This document shows positions 11,720 to 22,803 of a DNA stretch of 64,000 nt, in pieces; the stretch's first letter is position 1; the number at the start of each line of letters is the position of its first letter. Both the position numbers and the translations under genes were made by a program. The notes beneath the pieces are model-generated. The model did no database searches. It was not told the DNA's origin and saw nothing but the letters and a program-made list of their open reading frames with translations. This DNA comes from Orientallactaga sibirica (taxonomy: Eukaryota; Chordata; Mammalia; Rodentia; Dipodidae), in NCBI GenBank assembly GCA_036365145.1, contig JAEOAD010000052.1, forward strand, positions 12,833,501-12,897,500, read 5' to 3'.

Positions 11720-12080
11720 CCATTAGGGAGCTCAAGGCTAACGCTACTTCTAAATGAGCACTCATTATTGATGCTAATTGAACTTGAAGTTAATGAAAAA
11801 GGATTATATTACAGGGCTTAAGTCTAGGCCAAAATTGTTATTACAGGTTAATTATTCTCTTTAAAAGGCACCATTACAGCTATGATTGTTTTTATCAGCT
11901 TTGTCTCTGGTGCTGAAAGAGATTTCTTCGAAGGCAGATCCTTGATATAATTAGTCACCTCATCTAATTCTTAATCACCAATCATTTCTCTCCAGATTGA
12001 GGTTAATCAAAGGTGTATGGGTTGGACACTGTGCCTTAATTGCATTTGATCAGTTTCAAAGGAGCCTTTTTTTTCTTTAC
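11720..12080. promoter_or_regulatory. candidate conserved enhancer-like element
   Basis: About 360 bp of repeat-free AT-rich DNA is packed with homeodomain-type TAAT cores ('attgatgctaattgaacttg', 'tacaggttaattattctc', 'tgatataattagtcacctc', 'ctaattcttaatcaccaatc') and a TCF/LEF-like 'aatcaaaggtg'. This density resembles deeply conserved developmental enhancers. No alignment was possible, so the call rests on composition. Confidence 0.4.
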
Positions 12081-12604
12081 CTTTTGGTTAGGCGTGTGGC
12101 CTTTCCCTCTGTTTTTAAACAACCGAGATCAGGGGGATGGGATCCACATGGGCTCACTGAACAAAATGTCTTCCATTGATCCCAGTGGCACTGGGACTTG
12201 AGCACTTGAGGGAAGGTGGAGGGAGAGTGGTTTCTTGAGGTTCCAAATCCTTTCTTCTCCTCCTCTCTTTCCTTCTTCCGCTCCACCTTCCCCCCCACCC
12301 CCAGCTCTGCTTTCTTCAATTTCATTTCCCTTTGAGCTCTTAACTCTGCCTTTGGATCTGTTTGTCATTTTCTCCTTCTCTGTTTTTCTTCTCTCTCTCA
12401 TGAATGAAAGTCTGCACATTTGACTGGAACTTGGGGCCTGGCTGCTGAAGAAAGGTAATATGGACAAAAAAGAGGGTGTTTGCTACAAAGGGAAAAGGGA
12501 GCAGCTGGGAAGGAGGGACCCGGAGGCTCTGTAGAGAGTCAGGCTTCTCAAGGGGAGTCTGGGGGGCATAGGATTCAGGTACACAATGACGTGAAGCCAT
12601 TGAA
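12081..12604. other. unassigned sequence with pyrimidine-rich patch
   Basis: A CT-rich stretch (about 12250-12300) produces low-complexity open frames on both strands. No gene features were seen. Confidence 0.4.
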
Positions 12605-12905
12605 GGGGCTGGGGAGATGGCTTCATGGGTAGGAGTGCATGCATAGCAAGCACGAGGGACCTGAGTTCGATTCCCAGTACTGGCATCGTGAGCACACTTG
12701 TGACCCCAGTGCTGAGGGGTGGGGCTGAGACAGGAGGACGACTGAGGCTGACTGGCCAAGAAACAGCGAGTTTCAGGTTCAGTGGGAGACTCTATATCAA
12801 GGAAATACAGCCAGCGAGTGACAGCAGAAGACATGACCTCTGACCTCCACAGGTGTGGCCATAGGCGCATGCCCCTGCACACACATGTGCACACACATAC
12901 ATTTG
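12605..12905 (+). repeat. B4/ID-B1 compound SINE
   Basis: The head is 'ggggctggggagatggcttc', with a B-box-like 'ctgagttcgattcccag'. The middle is B1-like ('gaccccagtgctgaggggtg ... gagactctatatcaagg') and the tail is 'cctctgacctccacaggtg' plus a CA-rich end. The order tRNA-like / B1-like / CA tail is that of B4-class composites. Confidence 0.7.
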
Positions 12906-13233
12906 TTCCCCACAAAGATCCATAGATGGGGTGAGGAGGGATTTAATCACTACATCTCGGGATGATGGGTAGAGAGAAGACGACTCAAAACAAGGTGCAT
13001 CTAATTGTGTCAGACTGGAGGAGGGAGGAGCCGCTACAGCAGTCCTGCTGGAAAGACTCGTGAGGGAAGGAGCATGTTCCTGGTGCCTTCTGCCCCTGCT
13101 CTTGCCCACCCTTCCTCCCTCCTACCTTCCCTCCTTCCCTCCCTCCCTCCCTCTGTTCTCTGTACTCAGGAAACACAGAGTATACCATTCATTTTTCTCT
13201 TCCAATCACATTTATTTATAAAAAATGATATGT
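12906..13233. other. unassigned sequence with TCCC tract
   Basis: Contains a short (CCTT/TCCC)n tract at about 13110-13152. Nothing else was recognised. Confidence 0.4.
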
Positions 13234-13447
13234 GGGGCTGGAGAGATGGCTTAGCGTTTAAGGCACATACCTGCAAAGGCTGAGGACCCCAGTTCAATTC
13301 TCCAGATCCCATGTAAGCCAGATGCACAAGGGGGCGCATGCGTCTGGAGTTCATTTGCAGTGGCTAGAGGCCCTGGCATGCCCATTCTCACTTTCTCTCT
13401 CCCCCTCTCTTTGTCTCAAATAAATAAATTTAAAAAATTAAAAAAAA
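13234..13447 (+). repeat. tRNA-derived SINE with TSD
   Basis: A complete copy: 'ggggctggagagatggctta', B box 'ccagttcaattctcc', 'gccagatgcacaagggggcg', 'gccctggcatgcccattctc' and an AAAT tail. The flanking 'aaaaatgatatgtg'/'aaaaaaagatatgtg' pair is the target-site duplication. Confidence 0.92.
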
Positions 13448-13737
13448 GATATGTGAATGTCCTCTCCCCACTTATTCAGGGGAGACTTGATCTCCATACG
13501 TGCTTCTTTATATCTAAGGTTCCATGTGTCTGAAACATCCCACCAGGCTCCACTTTCCTTCCCTAGAAGTAAGTGATATTCACAGTTGGGTGCATAATCT
13601 TCCAAAGATTTTCTGCTCATTCACACAGTGCTTATAGAAACCTACTTACGTGATTCAAGAGTGATCATATGTTGAGTATTTACTCATTTCATGGGTAGCA
13701 TGACGGGGAGGCGAACAAGTGGGCTCTTTGGAGAACA
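13448..13737. other. unassigned sequence
   Basis: No recognised feature. Confidence 0.4.
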
Positions 13738-14300
13738 CGTGTCTTAGTTTGTAGAGCTGACATAATAAAAGGACACAGAATGGGTGGCTGAAGCAACAGA
13801 AAATTTATCTTCTCATAGTTCTTGAAGTCCAAGATGAAGGTCACACCAGGGTTGATTTCCCATGAGGCCTTTCTCTGTGACTTATAGGTGGCCTCCTTCT
13901 CACGGTGTCCCCACAAGACCTCTTCTCTATCTGCATTTCTCCCTGGTGTTCATCTTAAGGACCCAGTCCTGCTCGATTGTTATGTTGCTTTACCTTAATT
14001 ATGACTCTAAGACCCTACTTCCAAATACACTCACACCGAGGCTTCAGGCCTCAGCGAAGGCATTGCAGAGACACAGTGCAGTCCACATCAACACTGCATT
14101 CACCTGCACTGCTCTGTGCTTTTGTCAAGGCCTATGTCTTCCCGGGGATGGGGGCTCCTTTTCCCTTCCTCTCCATCCTGAGAAATGCTCTTCATACCCT
14201 GTGTCTCTGCAAATGCTGAGCTCCTCTGTCATAGTGCCTTCTCTTCCACAGAAGACACTCATCCCCCCTTTCTTTGTGCTTCCAAGAATCATGAGCCCCC
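13738..14300. repeat. ancient interspersed repeat, unassigned family
   Basis: The start 'tgtcttagtttgtagagctg', then 'gggtggctgaagcaacagaa', 'tcttgaagtccaagatgaag' and 'cctccttctcacggtgtccc', follows a widespread mammalian repeat pattern ('gtcttagtctgtttgtgctg...'). I suspect MaLR/ERVL-internal origin. The 3' part (beyond about 14040) is less certain. Confidence 0.45.
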
Positions 14301-14369
14301 GCTTTTAAAGTGCTTTTTATCTCATGCTGTGGCAGAGCTTGCGAATATATGTCTCATAAGAACTTATGA

Positions 14370-14572
14370 AGCCAGGTTTGGTGGCCGGGGCCTGTGACCC
14401 TAGCTACTGAGGAGACTGAAGCTAGAAGATCAAAAGTTCCAGACCTGCCTGAGCTGCTGAGTGAGTTTCAGTCCAGCCTGGGCAACTTAGTGAGATCCTA
14501 TCTCGAAATGAAAAGCTGCTGGATATAGTGGTCCTTGGTAGAGCACTTGCCTGCCCTGGATTCATCTTTCAC

Positions 14573-14611
<39 letters not shown>

Positions 14612-14612
14612 A
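14370..14612 (+). repeat. B1-ID compound SINE with CA tail
   Basis: A B1-like half ('gccaggtttggtggccgggg', 'gtccagcctgggcaacttag', 'gagatcctatctcgaaatg') is followed by an ID-like segment ('ggtccttggtagagcacttg') and a CA run (about 14575-14610). It is strongly diverged, so old. Confidence 0.6.
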
Positions 14613-14939
14613 CCCTGCTGGTAAACGTCCCTGTCCTAACGTCTCTGTGCCAGTCTGTTCTCTCAGTATCATTCCCATCGTCCCACTGCAGTGACCTCAT
14701 AGGGTCCTTCAGAAAGTGTTCCTTATTCCAGGATGGGAATGCCTGTGACAGAACTTTCTGGCATCAAACAAAATGCTTGAGGTATTCATCAAAGGCCAGA
14801 GAAAGAGCCAGACCTATCATCAGTGGCAAGCTCCCTTTCTTCTCCAGTCATGGAGGCTGGATTGTTAGAAACACACTTCTGTGGGCCTCCTTACAGAAGC
14901 CCATTGGCCAGAAGAAGAAAAGCTTAGGGGAGCTGACAG
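14613..14939. other. unassigned sequence
   Basis: No recognised feature. Confidence 0.4.
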
Positions 14940-15080
14940 ACCAGCTGATAAGCTGACAATTGACCAGACTGAGGCTCACAATTAAGTGTTGAATTGAAAT
15001 GGTTAGGGCTGTCCTGAATTAAGCTACTGGAAGGACTATTAAAATGCAAATATTATGGAGAAGGAATAAAATCAGAAACT
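14940..15080. promoter_or_regulatory. candidate conserved non-coding element
   Basis: A repeat-free AT-rich block contains 'agctgacaattgaccagac', 'cacaattaagtgttgaattg', 'tgaattaagctactgg' and 'attaaaatgcaaatattatg' (octamer-like ATGCAAAT). This is compositional evidence only. Confidence 0.25.
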
Positions 15081-15606
15081 ATGGCCAGTGATGCAATACT
15101 CATTTACGAAGCTCATGGATTCTTTTCCACATTTATCTAACCGGTGGCCCAGCAGGTCTCTGAAGGCACACCAGGCCAGACTGCAGTACAGGCAGGCTCA
15201 AAGCCACAACTGGATCCGGGGAGCCACAGGCTCCTGCTTCCATTCTTGATTCTTGGCTCTCTGCCAAACGGTTCAGTCTTAATCACTTCAATTCACACAC
15301 GATTCCTTCTTCAAGGAAAGCATCTTTCAACCCTTGTTCATTTCCAGTGTCTATCTGAAGGGAAAAAAAAAGATTTTCTACCGCAATCCTGACTCCTTCC
15401 AGGGGGGCTTGCTTTCTGATGTTGGCACCCATTCTCATTACAAAACACCTAGGGGAGGCCATCCCAGTATAATTCCCAGAGCTAGTTAAGGTTTTGAACC
15501 ATTCTGGATAATTGAGGATCAACCAGTGGCCCTTGTGTGTGCTGCTAAACCCAAGCCCCACCTATTTCCAGACGTAGAGTCTACATTAAGTTTTAAGACC
15601 TGGTTC
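15081..15606. other. unassigned sequence
   Basis: No recognised feature. Confidence 0.4.
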
Positions 15607-16054
15607 AAAAATGCATTATGGGTCTGGAGAGATGGTTAAGGCACTTGCCTGCAAAGCCAAAGGACCCAGGTTCAATTCCCCAAGGTTGATATAAGCCAGA
15701 TGCACAAGGTGGCGCATGTGCCTTGAGTTTGTTTGCAGCATCTGGAGGCCCTGGTATGCCGATTGTTTTTTCTCTCTCTCCCTCTTTCTCTCTCTCAAAT
15801 AAATGAAGTATTAAAAATGCATTATGGGGCTGGAGAGATGGCTTAGGGGTTAAAGTGCCTGCCTGCTAAGCCTAAGGATGCCCATTCAATTCTCCAGGTC
15901 CCACATTTAGCCAGACGTGATGCAAGGGCATGATGCCACACTTGCCCACTAGGGGATGCATGTGTCTGGAGTTCGTTCATAGCAGCTGAGAGGCTTCTGG
16001 CATGCCCATTCTCTATCTGTCCCTCTCTCTCTCTCCAAAAACAATGCATTATGG
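15607..16054 (+). repeat. two stacked tRNA-SINEs sharing one target site
   Basis: SINE 1 (about 15622-15812) and SINE 2 (about 15828-16042) have the same orientation. The target word 'aatgcattatgg' occurs three times: before SINE 1 (about 15609), between the two (about 15815) and after SINE 2 (about 16043). The simplest reading is that the second element inserted into the target-site duplication of the first. SINE 2 is the longer variant containing 'gatgccacacttgcccacta'. Confidence 0.9.
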
Positions 16055-16244
16055 ATAATGATGACACCTTGATATTAGGTCTTCAGAAAGGAGGCTGAAC
16101 CCAGGACACAACAGATTGAGGTTTTACCATAGGTGGAAATGTTAGGGTTTTGTGGTATCCATTGATATCTAAATAAATACTGTCTTTCTATAGGGAATAT
16201 TGACTACCTCCAAGTGCATTTTAAAAGGAGTAGGTAGGCATGGT

Positions 16245-16382
16245 GTGTGGGTGTGCATGCATGTGTATTTGCATGTGTGTGTCTGTGTTTGTGTGTGTCT
16301 GTGTGTATGTGTGTGTGTGTGTGCACGTATGTGTATGTCTGTGTGTTTGTGTGTGTATGTGTATATGTGCATGTGTGTGTAT

Positions 16383-16420
<38 letters not shown>

Positions 16421-16425
16421 ATGTA
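16245..16425. repeat. GT-rich microsatellite
   Basis: About 180 bp of interrupted (GT)n with CTGTGT, GTATGT and GCATGT variants. The longest pure run is at about 16385-16418. Alternating purine-pyrimidine DNA of this kind can adopt Z-form in principle. Confidence 0.95.
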
Positions 16426-16469
16426 TGTATCACCATCCTCACATACAAATATTGGCATTTTCTCTTTTC

Positions 16470-17530
16470 TTATTCTTTTTTTTAAAATTATTATTTTTTA
16501 TTGACAACTTCTATACTTACATACAAAAAAAACCACCTGATATTTCCCTCCCCTCCCCCCATTCCACTTTAGAATTCCAATCTCCATCATATCCCCTCCC
16601 TCTCTCCATTAGTCTCTCTTTTAATTTGAGTCATCATCTTTTTCTTCTATTTTGAGGGTCTTGCGGAGGTATTGCTAGGCACTGCAAGGTCATGGATATC
16701 GAGGCCAATTTCTGTCTGGGCAGTTGCATTGTAAGAAGTCATACCCTTCCTTTGGCTCTTCCATTCTATCCCCCCCCCTTCCGCAATGGTCCCTGAGCCT
16801 TGAGGGTGTGACAGAGGTGTTTCAGTGCTGGGCACTTCTCCATCCCTTCTTCTCAGCACTATGTTGCCTTTTGGGTCATCCCAGTGGTCATCACCATCTG
16901 AAAAGAGAAGCTTCTCTAACCAGAAGTGAGAGTAGTGTTAATATGTGAATATGAACATCAAGTGTAGTACTTTCAGGGCAGCTTGGTGGGAATAATATAT
17001 ACATTTAGTCAGACAAGAGCAGGCTTTATACCCCTAAGGCTCATGACCTCACCTACCATAGGCTTTTGATTAGGTTTTTCAGTACCAGGTATGTATTCCC
17101 CCCAGTAGAGAGGGCCTTCAGTCCAATTATGGAGCAGTTGGTTACCCCAAGAGTAGACATGCCACTATTGCACCCGTTCAGTCATTGGGCCTGTATGGCC
17201 AAACTTGAATATTCAGTGTCCACTGTTTCCACTGCTGATGACTTCTGTCTCCCATATGTACATGCAATGCAGCTTTTTCCAGCTTTCAGTTGGCTGGTCT
17301 ACAGGGAGAAGGTTTTCTGCTCAGCACCAGCTTGCTTTCTCAGTGACCTTGCTTCTCAGGCAAGAGATGTCTTCAGCAATAGGGTCTTACTATCTGTTTC
17401 TCAAGGGAAACCAAGGGCCTTGGCAAAAGCCTTTAATGTTTTGGAGGCTACAGGGACCTCCTTGGCCAACAACTCACTGGATGGTATCCCATCCCAGACA
17501 CTGAAGCCATGGGAAGAGAATGCATAGAAG
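16470..17530 (-). mobile_element. LINE-1 3' UTR fragment
   Basis: 'ttttattgacaacttctata' starts the antisense 3' end. Further inside, 'gagcagttggttacccca' (about 17132-17150) and 'cttttgattaggtttttcag' recur in the related block at 50490-51450, which has the same gagcagttggttacccca word. It contains no open coding frame and looks like a 5'-truncated copy limited to 3' UTR. The open frame at 17066-17527 is not a known L1 product. Confidence 0.7.
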
Positions 17531-17984
17531 AAGGGCAGGGGAGGTCATTCTAAATTCAAGATATTGTGAATAAGACTTATGTAAAATTACTTTTTTGAAT
17601 AATGGCACATCTAGAAGCTGTAGACTGTCACTAGAAAATTTTCTTTTCTTATTCTTAAAGGCAAAGCAGTGTCTGAGAATTGAAAGGGTGTCCAGAGCCA
17701 ATGAATGTTCTATGTTAAAAAGGGTGTGTAGGAGCAGGAGTGCATTACTAATTACGTCCTATCATCTTGAGTTTTAAACTTCATTTTTCTGCAATGGAAG
17801 AAAATGTCCTAGATTAGAAGTAATGCCCCTTGGGTTCTTGTTGGTCTCTCAGTAATTAACTTGATAATCTTGGCTAGGTTATTCACAATTGCAAGAGCTA
17901 AACATTATTGGGTGTTTCTTCCTTATCAACAACAAAAGACCACAAGCTTAACTTCCGCTTAAGATGCATCCTTCTGAACAATTC
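17531..17984. other. unassigned sequence
   Basis: No recognised feature. Confidence 0.4.
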
Positions 17985-18090
17985 TTTGAGGGGCATTTTT
18001 CCCATTTCATGTAGGTTTAGAGAGATTGTCCTGTGCCCAAGGATCTACTGTTCTTGCTGGTGGAGCTGGAGCTCTTGACCCCGCTGCTCT
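17985..18090 (-). repeat. MIR fragment
   Basis: 'ttttcccatttcatgtaggt', 'agattgtcctgtgcccaagg' and 'ggagctggagctcttgaccc' follow the antisense MIR order (gag...aacttgcccaagg...gctgggattcgaaccc). Confidence 0.5.
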
Positions 18091-18334
18091 TCTTCCTCTC
18101 CTGAGTCCAGCAGCATCAGGTAGTCACGGAGTGCCCACGGGGAGCCATGGGCTGGGAAGCAAGCAGGCATGGTCTCACCTCCAGAGTATATGCCAGCAAG
18201 AGTAACCATAGTCTCCCTGATTACTTGATGTTTTGTACTCTAAGAAAAGCATCTGGATCTTTGCCATCACTTTGAACTTAAGCATTTATGAGCATTTCAA
18301 GTATTTCCAGTGACTTCTGGGCTTCCATTTCTTT

Positions 18335-18560
18335 ATTGATAGTATCAGTCACACCCTTTTATTGGGGGACTGTCATGTGCCAGGCACAGGGTTTTGATGA
18401 GGCCATTGAATTTAAAACTAACTCCAGTTGAAGGAAGGCCACTGAATGAAAAAGGAGGGTCAGAGGTTACTTTGGCTAAATATAATTCAGTTTGCCAGAA
18501 CTGGGATTTGAACATGGCTCTGCCAGCTTCATGCTTCCCCCTCCCCATGTGAACATCTTC
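18335..18560 (-). repeat. MIR-class fragment
   Basis: 'tgtcatgtgccaggcacagg' near the start and 'gaactgggatttgaacatgg' plus 'ctctgccagcttcatgcttc' at the end are in antisense MIR order, with a diverged middle. Confidence 0.5.
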
Positions 18561-19624
18561 CTCAGACTCTTGAAATTTAATAAATTCCACACACTTAAAT
18601 AAGTCACTTCTTATTGTCACAGATGCCAGGGAAATAGAAACCTATGTGTCTGAATATTTTGAGTCCTGGACAACAATCTGCTTATTATAGTCAGTGTTGT
18701 ATGCCAGACATTTGAGGCCTGAAGCGATCTGAGGCCCTTGTGTTCGGTGTCTCTGAAGCTGAGAAGGAATTGTGGAGCTTCCCAGCAGTAACATTCTATG
18801 ACACTGAAATCCCAGCGACTCCAACGCAGGAAGCAGGTCGCTGGCTGTGCCAAAGCAACCATAACAACCACACAAGAACTAACACTTACATACCTCTGTA
18901 TAGTTTCTAGAATGTTCCACATCCATTATTTCGTCTGATAAGGAGGGAAGAATAATGGAATGAGTTTGGAACTGCAACCCTGTAAGATGGTTTTGAGTCT
19001 GTGAGGGAGAAACTGAGAACAGTGGGAACAAGGAGCCAGGTCACTGGTTGGAAGAACGTGGGCTTATCTTTAAATACCCAATCAGGCAAGAGGCTGAGCA
19101 GTAGATAAAGGTAAAAAGGACCACGAAGCTAAGAACAAATGGAGCAATCTTTTTGTGACTGGAAAGTGGCTGAAATTCCAGGGCTAGGGGTGGGGAAAGG
19201 TGGAAATATTCAGAAATTATGGCCTGAGAAAAATCCTAAAGCTGTCAGGCGTCAGGGACAACATCGACCCATCAGGAGTGGCTGAGAATAAATCAAGACA
19301 GGAAATCTTTTGCTCACTGGAAGACTCAGCTGTGTCTTCATGGGGTGTGGGCTAGAGGACTTTATAAGTCTGGGTCAGCTGGGCGGTGGGCACCATGGAC
19401 TTGACCAAGTCAACCGTAGAATGGCTCAAAATTCAATGTGCTTTTAAAATTAGGCTTGTGCTTAGACCATTGTCAAGGCCCACAAATCATTTTGCTCCCC
19501 TTTCCCAAGAGCCCATGTAGAAGAAAACTCAGGCTGCATTCTGTTAGGAAGTAGGGTGCGTGTCGGGAAGCAGAGCGTTCGCACCTGATTCCATCCATGC
19601 CCGTGGAGGCCATCTTGAGTGACA
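18561..19624. other. unassigned sequence, weak MIR-like patch
   Basis: A faint antisense MIR order is visible at about 18845-18950 ('aactaacacttacatacctc ... ccacatccattatttcgtct'). The remainder shows nothing I recognise. Confidence 0.3.
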
Positions 19625-19830
19625 AGAGCCTGGGCTCTGGCTTCGAGGGTCTTAGCTTCAAGTTTCCCATCTGCCACCTGTTGGCTGTGTGACTAGTCCC
19701 TGCCCTGCTCAGCCTCTGTTTTCTCGCCAACAAGATAGGGGCCATGGTATGTCAGTCACTGCTCGTTGTCAGAACCCGAGGAGCCGGCACAGTAAAGCTC
19801 TCAGCATAGGGTCTCAGCAGCAGGAAGTCA
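19625..19830 (+). repeat. MIR SINE
   Basis: 'agcctgggctctggcttcga', 'ctgccacctgttggctgtgt', 'ctcagcctctgttttctcgc' and 'taaagctctcagcataggg' reproduce the MIR order in sense orientation. Confidence 0.7.
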
Positions 19831-19892
19831 CTGGCCATTAACCCAACACATGCCGAATGTAGTCCACCTGGCCGTGCGCCACAAAACCCAGC

Positions 19893-20242
19893 AAACTCTC
19901 TCTCTCTCTCTCCCCCTCTCTCTCTGTGTCTCTCTCTCTCTCTAGGTGCATATGTGTGTGTATGTACGTGTGTGTGCAGGTGCATATGGAGGTCAGAGGT
20001 TGCTGGTGGAGTCTTCCTCCATTTGGTGTCCTGTTTATCATTCTATTGACTGAGCCCAGAGCTTACGTGTTCCACTACCCGCCTTTTTCTGGCCATCTTT
20101 TCTTTTCCCTTTCCAACTACTGAGGAGAGCGCGGGTGGACTGACATCCAGCATTGACATAGACGTTAGGGATCCACACTCCAGTCCTCATACTCCCATGG
20201 CTGTGGGTTCATGCTTTACCAACTGAGCCATCTTCCCAGCCC
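19893..20242 (-). repeat. CT microsatellite and B4/ID-type SINE
   Basis: A CT run (about 19893-19945) is followed by the antisense B4-like body: GTGT-rich start, 'atatggaggtcagaggttgc', and at the far end 'accaactgagccatcttccc' (reverse of the tRNA-like head 'ggctgggaagatggctcagt'). Confidence 0.7.
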
Positions 20243-20245
20243 CAC

Positions 20246-21016
20246 ACCAGCATCCGGCCTGGTGCTTAACAAGAGCTTGATTTATTTCTTCTTCGTGTTG
20301 CTCCGTGGCGCTGTGGGAAGATTGCTGCTGCTTGCTCTGCACCAGGCAATCAGTAGTTCAGATGTGCTGTGTGCGTTTTCTCATTCCGGGATTCAGGATA
20401 AGAGGCATCTTCTATCAAAGAGTTGATATTATCGTGGCCGAGGAAACGTGTGCAAAGGAGCCGGAGGGTGCTGTAGGGAACAGTGGCACTGTCTCTTGTG
20501 TGCACATCTCAACTGGCAATGGTCACCCTGAGGCCAAGGCCGACATCAGTGAGGCATGGCTGTACCTTCTGTGAGAAGTGAGGACAATGGCCGTCTACCT
20601 GTGCTCACAACCATGTCTATGTACCGAAAGCCATGAGCTGGGACCACAGGAGCAGGAGATGCCGATTATATATATTTGAGCCACTGTTTCCTGAAGCAGT
20701 GGATGTGGGATCAGAAAATGGGCTTTTGCTAGATCTTTCTCTTGACTGTGCACTGTGTAAGGGGAAGCAGGAGGGCTGCGCCCAAGTTCTCCCTGCCTCT
20801 GTTCTCTCTCTGGTCTTGTTATATGTGGGCCTTCCCCAGGAGCTTCATGGTGACCTCGGCTAGCTTGCAGTTCCAAACTGATGGTGCATCCGTGTCTCCC
20901 CAGGGCAGCTGGGTGGCAAGGTCCACACGGAGCCTCTGGCAGCAGCAGGGCTCAGCATTGTCTTGAAGTCCTTATTGTTTTTCTCAGAATCCGAAGATGT
21001 TCCCATGGGCCTCGGA
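20246..21016. other. unassigned sequence
   Basis: No firm feature. The stretch 20595-20960 has modestly long open frames on both strands and could be a decayed processed pseudogene, but I recognise no parent. Confidence 0.3.
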
Positions 21017-21443
21017 CTTGTCCATTTTTTAAAATTTATTTTTATTTATTTATTTATTAGAGACACACAGAGAGAAAGACAGAGAGAGATAGATAGATAG
21101 AGAGAGAATGGGCATGCCAGGGCCTCTACTACTGCAAACAAACTCCAGAGGCATGCGCCCCCTTATGCATCTGGTTTATGTGGGACCTGGAGAATTGAAC
21201 TGGGGTCCTTAAGCTTCGCAGGCATGCGCCTTATCTGCTAAGCCATCTCTCCAGACCCTTGTCCATTTTTCTTTTGGGGGGCAGTTTTTTTGAGGTAGGG
21301 TCTCACTCTACTTCAGGCTAACCTGGAATTCATTATGTAATCTCAGGGTGGCCTCGAACTCATGGTGATCCTCCCACCTCCGCCTCCCAAGTGCTGGGAT
21401 TAAAGGTGTGCACCACCACACCCAGCTACCCTTGTCCATTTTT
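21017..21443 (-). repeat. stacked tRNA-SINE and B1 sharing one target site
   Basis: A tRNA-SINE (about 21030-21257, minus) and a B1 (about 21271-21430, minus) are separated and flanked by three copies of 'cttgtccattttt' (21017, 21258 and 21431). Each insertion used or regenerated the same target word. The element ends are intact ('ccatctctccagaccc' for the tRNA-SINE head and 'caccaccacacccagc' for the B1 5' end, both antisense). Confidence 0.9.
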
Positions 21444-21929
21444 AAATGAGACATGGCAGATGGAGCCATTTCTGGTTCCTTTGTTCTATGTCCTAGGTTA
21501 GGTACCAACTGTACCTTCATTCTAGTGACGTGCATTGTGATGGGAGTGGGGAAGGTGTCCTTTCACAAAACAGTGCAATGGGGCGTAGGATATGGGGTAT
21601 GGGGTCAAAAGGAATGCCTGGTGAATGACGAGGCGCTTGTCTGTCTCTTGCTGGTCCCAGCTGAAAGTGAGAATGGCTGCAATTACTTGTCTAGGGACTG
21701 AGTGCCGCTGGGAGTCTGTTTTGTCAGTTCTCTGTTGTCTCTTTGCTGTCTTGTTTCATCATCTTGGGCTCACAATACGCTCCAGCAGTAGCTGCTGGTT
21801 CTTTCTTTTAACAAGCTGGGTCACAAAGAGCTGACTCGATGCTTGGTCTTCCAAGACAAGGAGTTCTCCAGCCCATCTTCAGCAGGGACCCTCTTGCACC
21901 TCCCTCACTGTCTTCTTTGCTGGTTTCAT
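21444..21929. other. unassigned sequence
   Basis: No recognised feature. Confidence 0.4.
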
Positions 21930-22138
21930 GCTCTCTCTTTCTCACTCCTTCCCTTTCTCCCCTTTTCTTTTTCTTTCTCTCTCTGTCCTTCCATTTCTTT
22001 TTGTGAGGCAGGGTCTTATTTTAGCCCAGCCTGACCTGCAACTCACTCTGTAGTGCAGGCTGGCCTCAAACTCCTGGAGATTCTTCCACTTCAGCCTCCC
22101 AAGCACTGGGACTAAAGGCCTGATCACCATTCCCAACC
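21930..22138 (-). repeat. CT-rich tract and old B1 SINE
   Basis: A CT-rich run (about 21930-21995) leads into an antisense B1: 'tgtgaggcagggtcttattt', 'agcctgacctgcaactcact', 'ctcccaagcactgggactaa'. It is more diverged than most B1 copies here. Confidence 0.7.
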
Positions 22139-22484
22139 TCCTTTCCTTCCATCTGTTCCTTCTTTCATCTGCAAAGATCCTTCATGCAGTCCTGGAAACA
22201 TTCGGCTCCATTCGGATGTCAAAAGTCAAAAGTCAAAAGATGGAACTCTTCAGGAAGAGGCTGAAAAACTTGGTTTCTGTTCAAAGTCATCTTTCAGCTC
22301 AAAGTAACTCCTGTCCAGTGGTTTTGAAACACAAATAAAGCACGCCAACAGTGAGTTCCTCAGAAGATGTGGGGCGATGTTCTGGATATTATAGAAATGC
22401 TTCTCTTCTCGTCTTGTCTCATCTCGTCTCTTCTCTTCTGCTCCTCCCCTCCTCTTCCTTCCCCCGCCTCCCTCTCTCTCTCTG
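22139..22484. other. unassigned sequence with short tandem words
   Basis: Contains the triplicated word 'gtcaaaa' at about 22218-22240 and a TCTCG/TCTTC-rich stretch at 22400-22440. No gene features. Confidence 0.4.
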
Positions 22485-22742
22485 TACATGGACATTAAAC
22501 TTGCTATGTATCCAAGGATGGCCTTGAACTCAACCCCCTGCTTCTGCTTCTCAAGTGTTGGATTACAGGTGTGAACACCACACCTAGAGCTGGATTACAG
22601 GTGTACACATCACACATAGTGCTGGATTACAGGTGTACATACCACACATAATGCTGGATTACAGGTGTGCACATCACAGTGCTGGATTACAGGGGTGCAC
22701 ACCACATGTAGTGCTGGATTACAGGGGTGCAGCACTATACCT
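22485..22742 (-). repeat. B1 relic with internal 32-bp tandem expansion
   Basis: The antisense B1 body ('aaacttgctatgtatccaag', 'gatggccttgaactcaaccc') runs into six tandem copies of a unit containing 'ctggattacaggtgtacac'. The copies start near 22558, 22590, 22622, 22654, 22682 and 22714: 32-bp spacing except for one 28-bp step. The unit corresponds to the 5' end of the SINE, including its A-box neighbourhood. Confidence 0.88.
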
Positions 22743-22803
22743 GGAAGAAATGTTTCTCTGATTGCAAAGAAGCCATCTCAGAAATTGACATTTAGTATTT
22801 TTT

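Noticed and set aside
16240..16504. Open frames rich in Cys/Val or His/Thr over the GT tract
   Set aside because: They are translations of a (GT)n microsatellite.
20595..20960. Processed pseudogene
   Set aside because: Texture hints only. No parent recognised, no A-tail and no target duplication.
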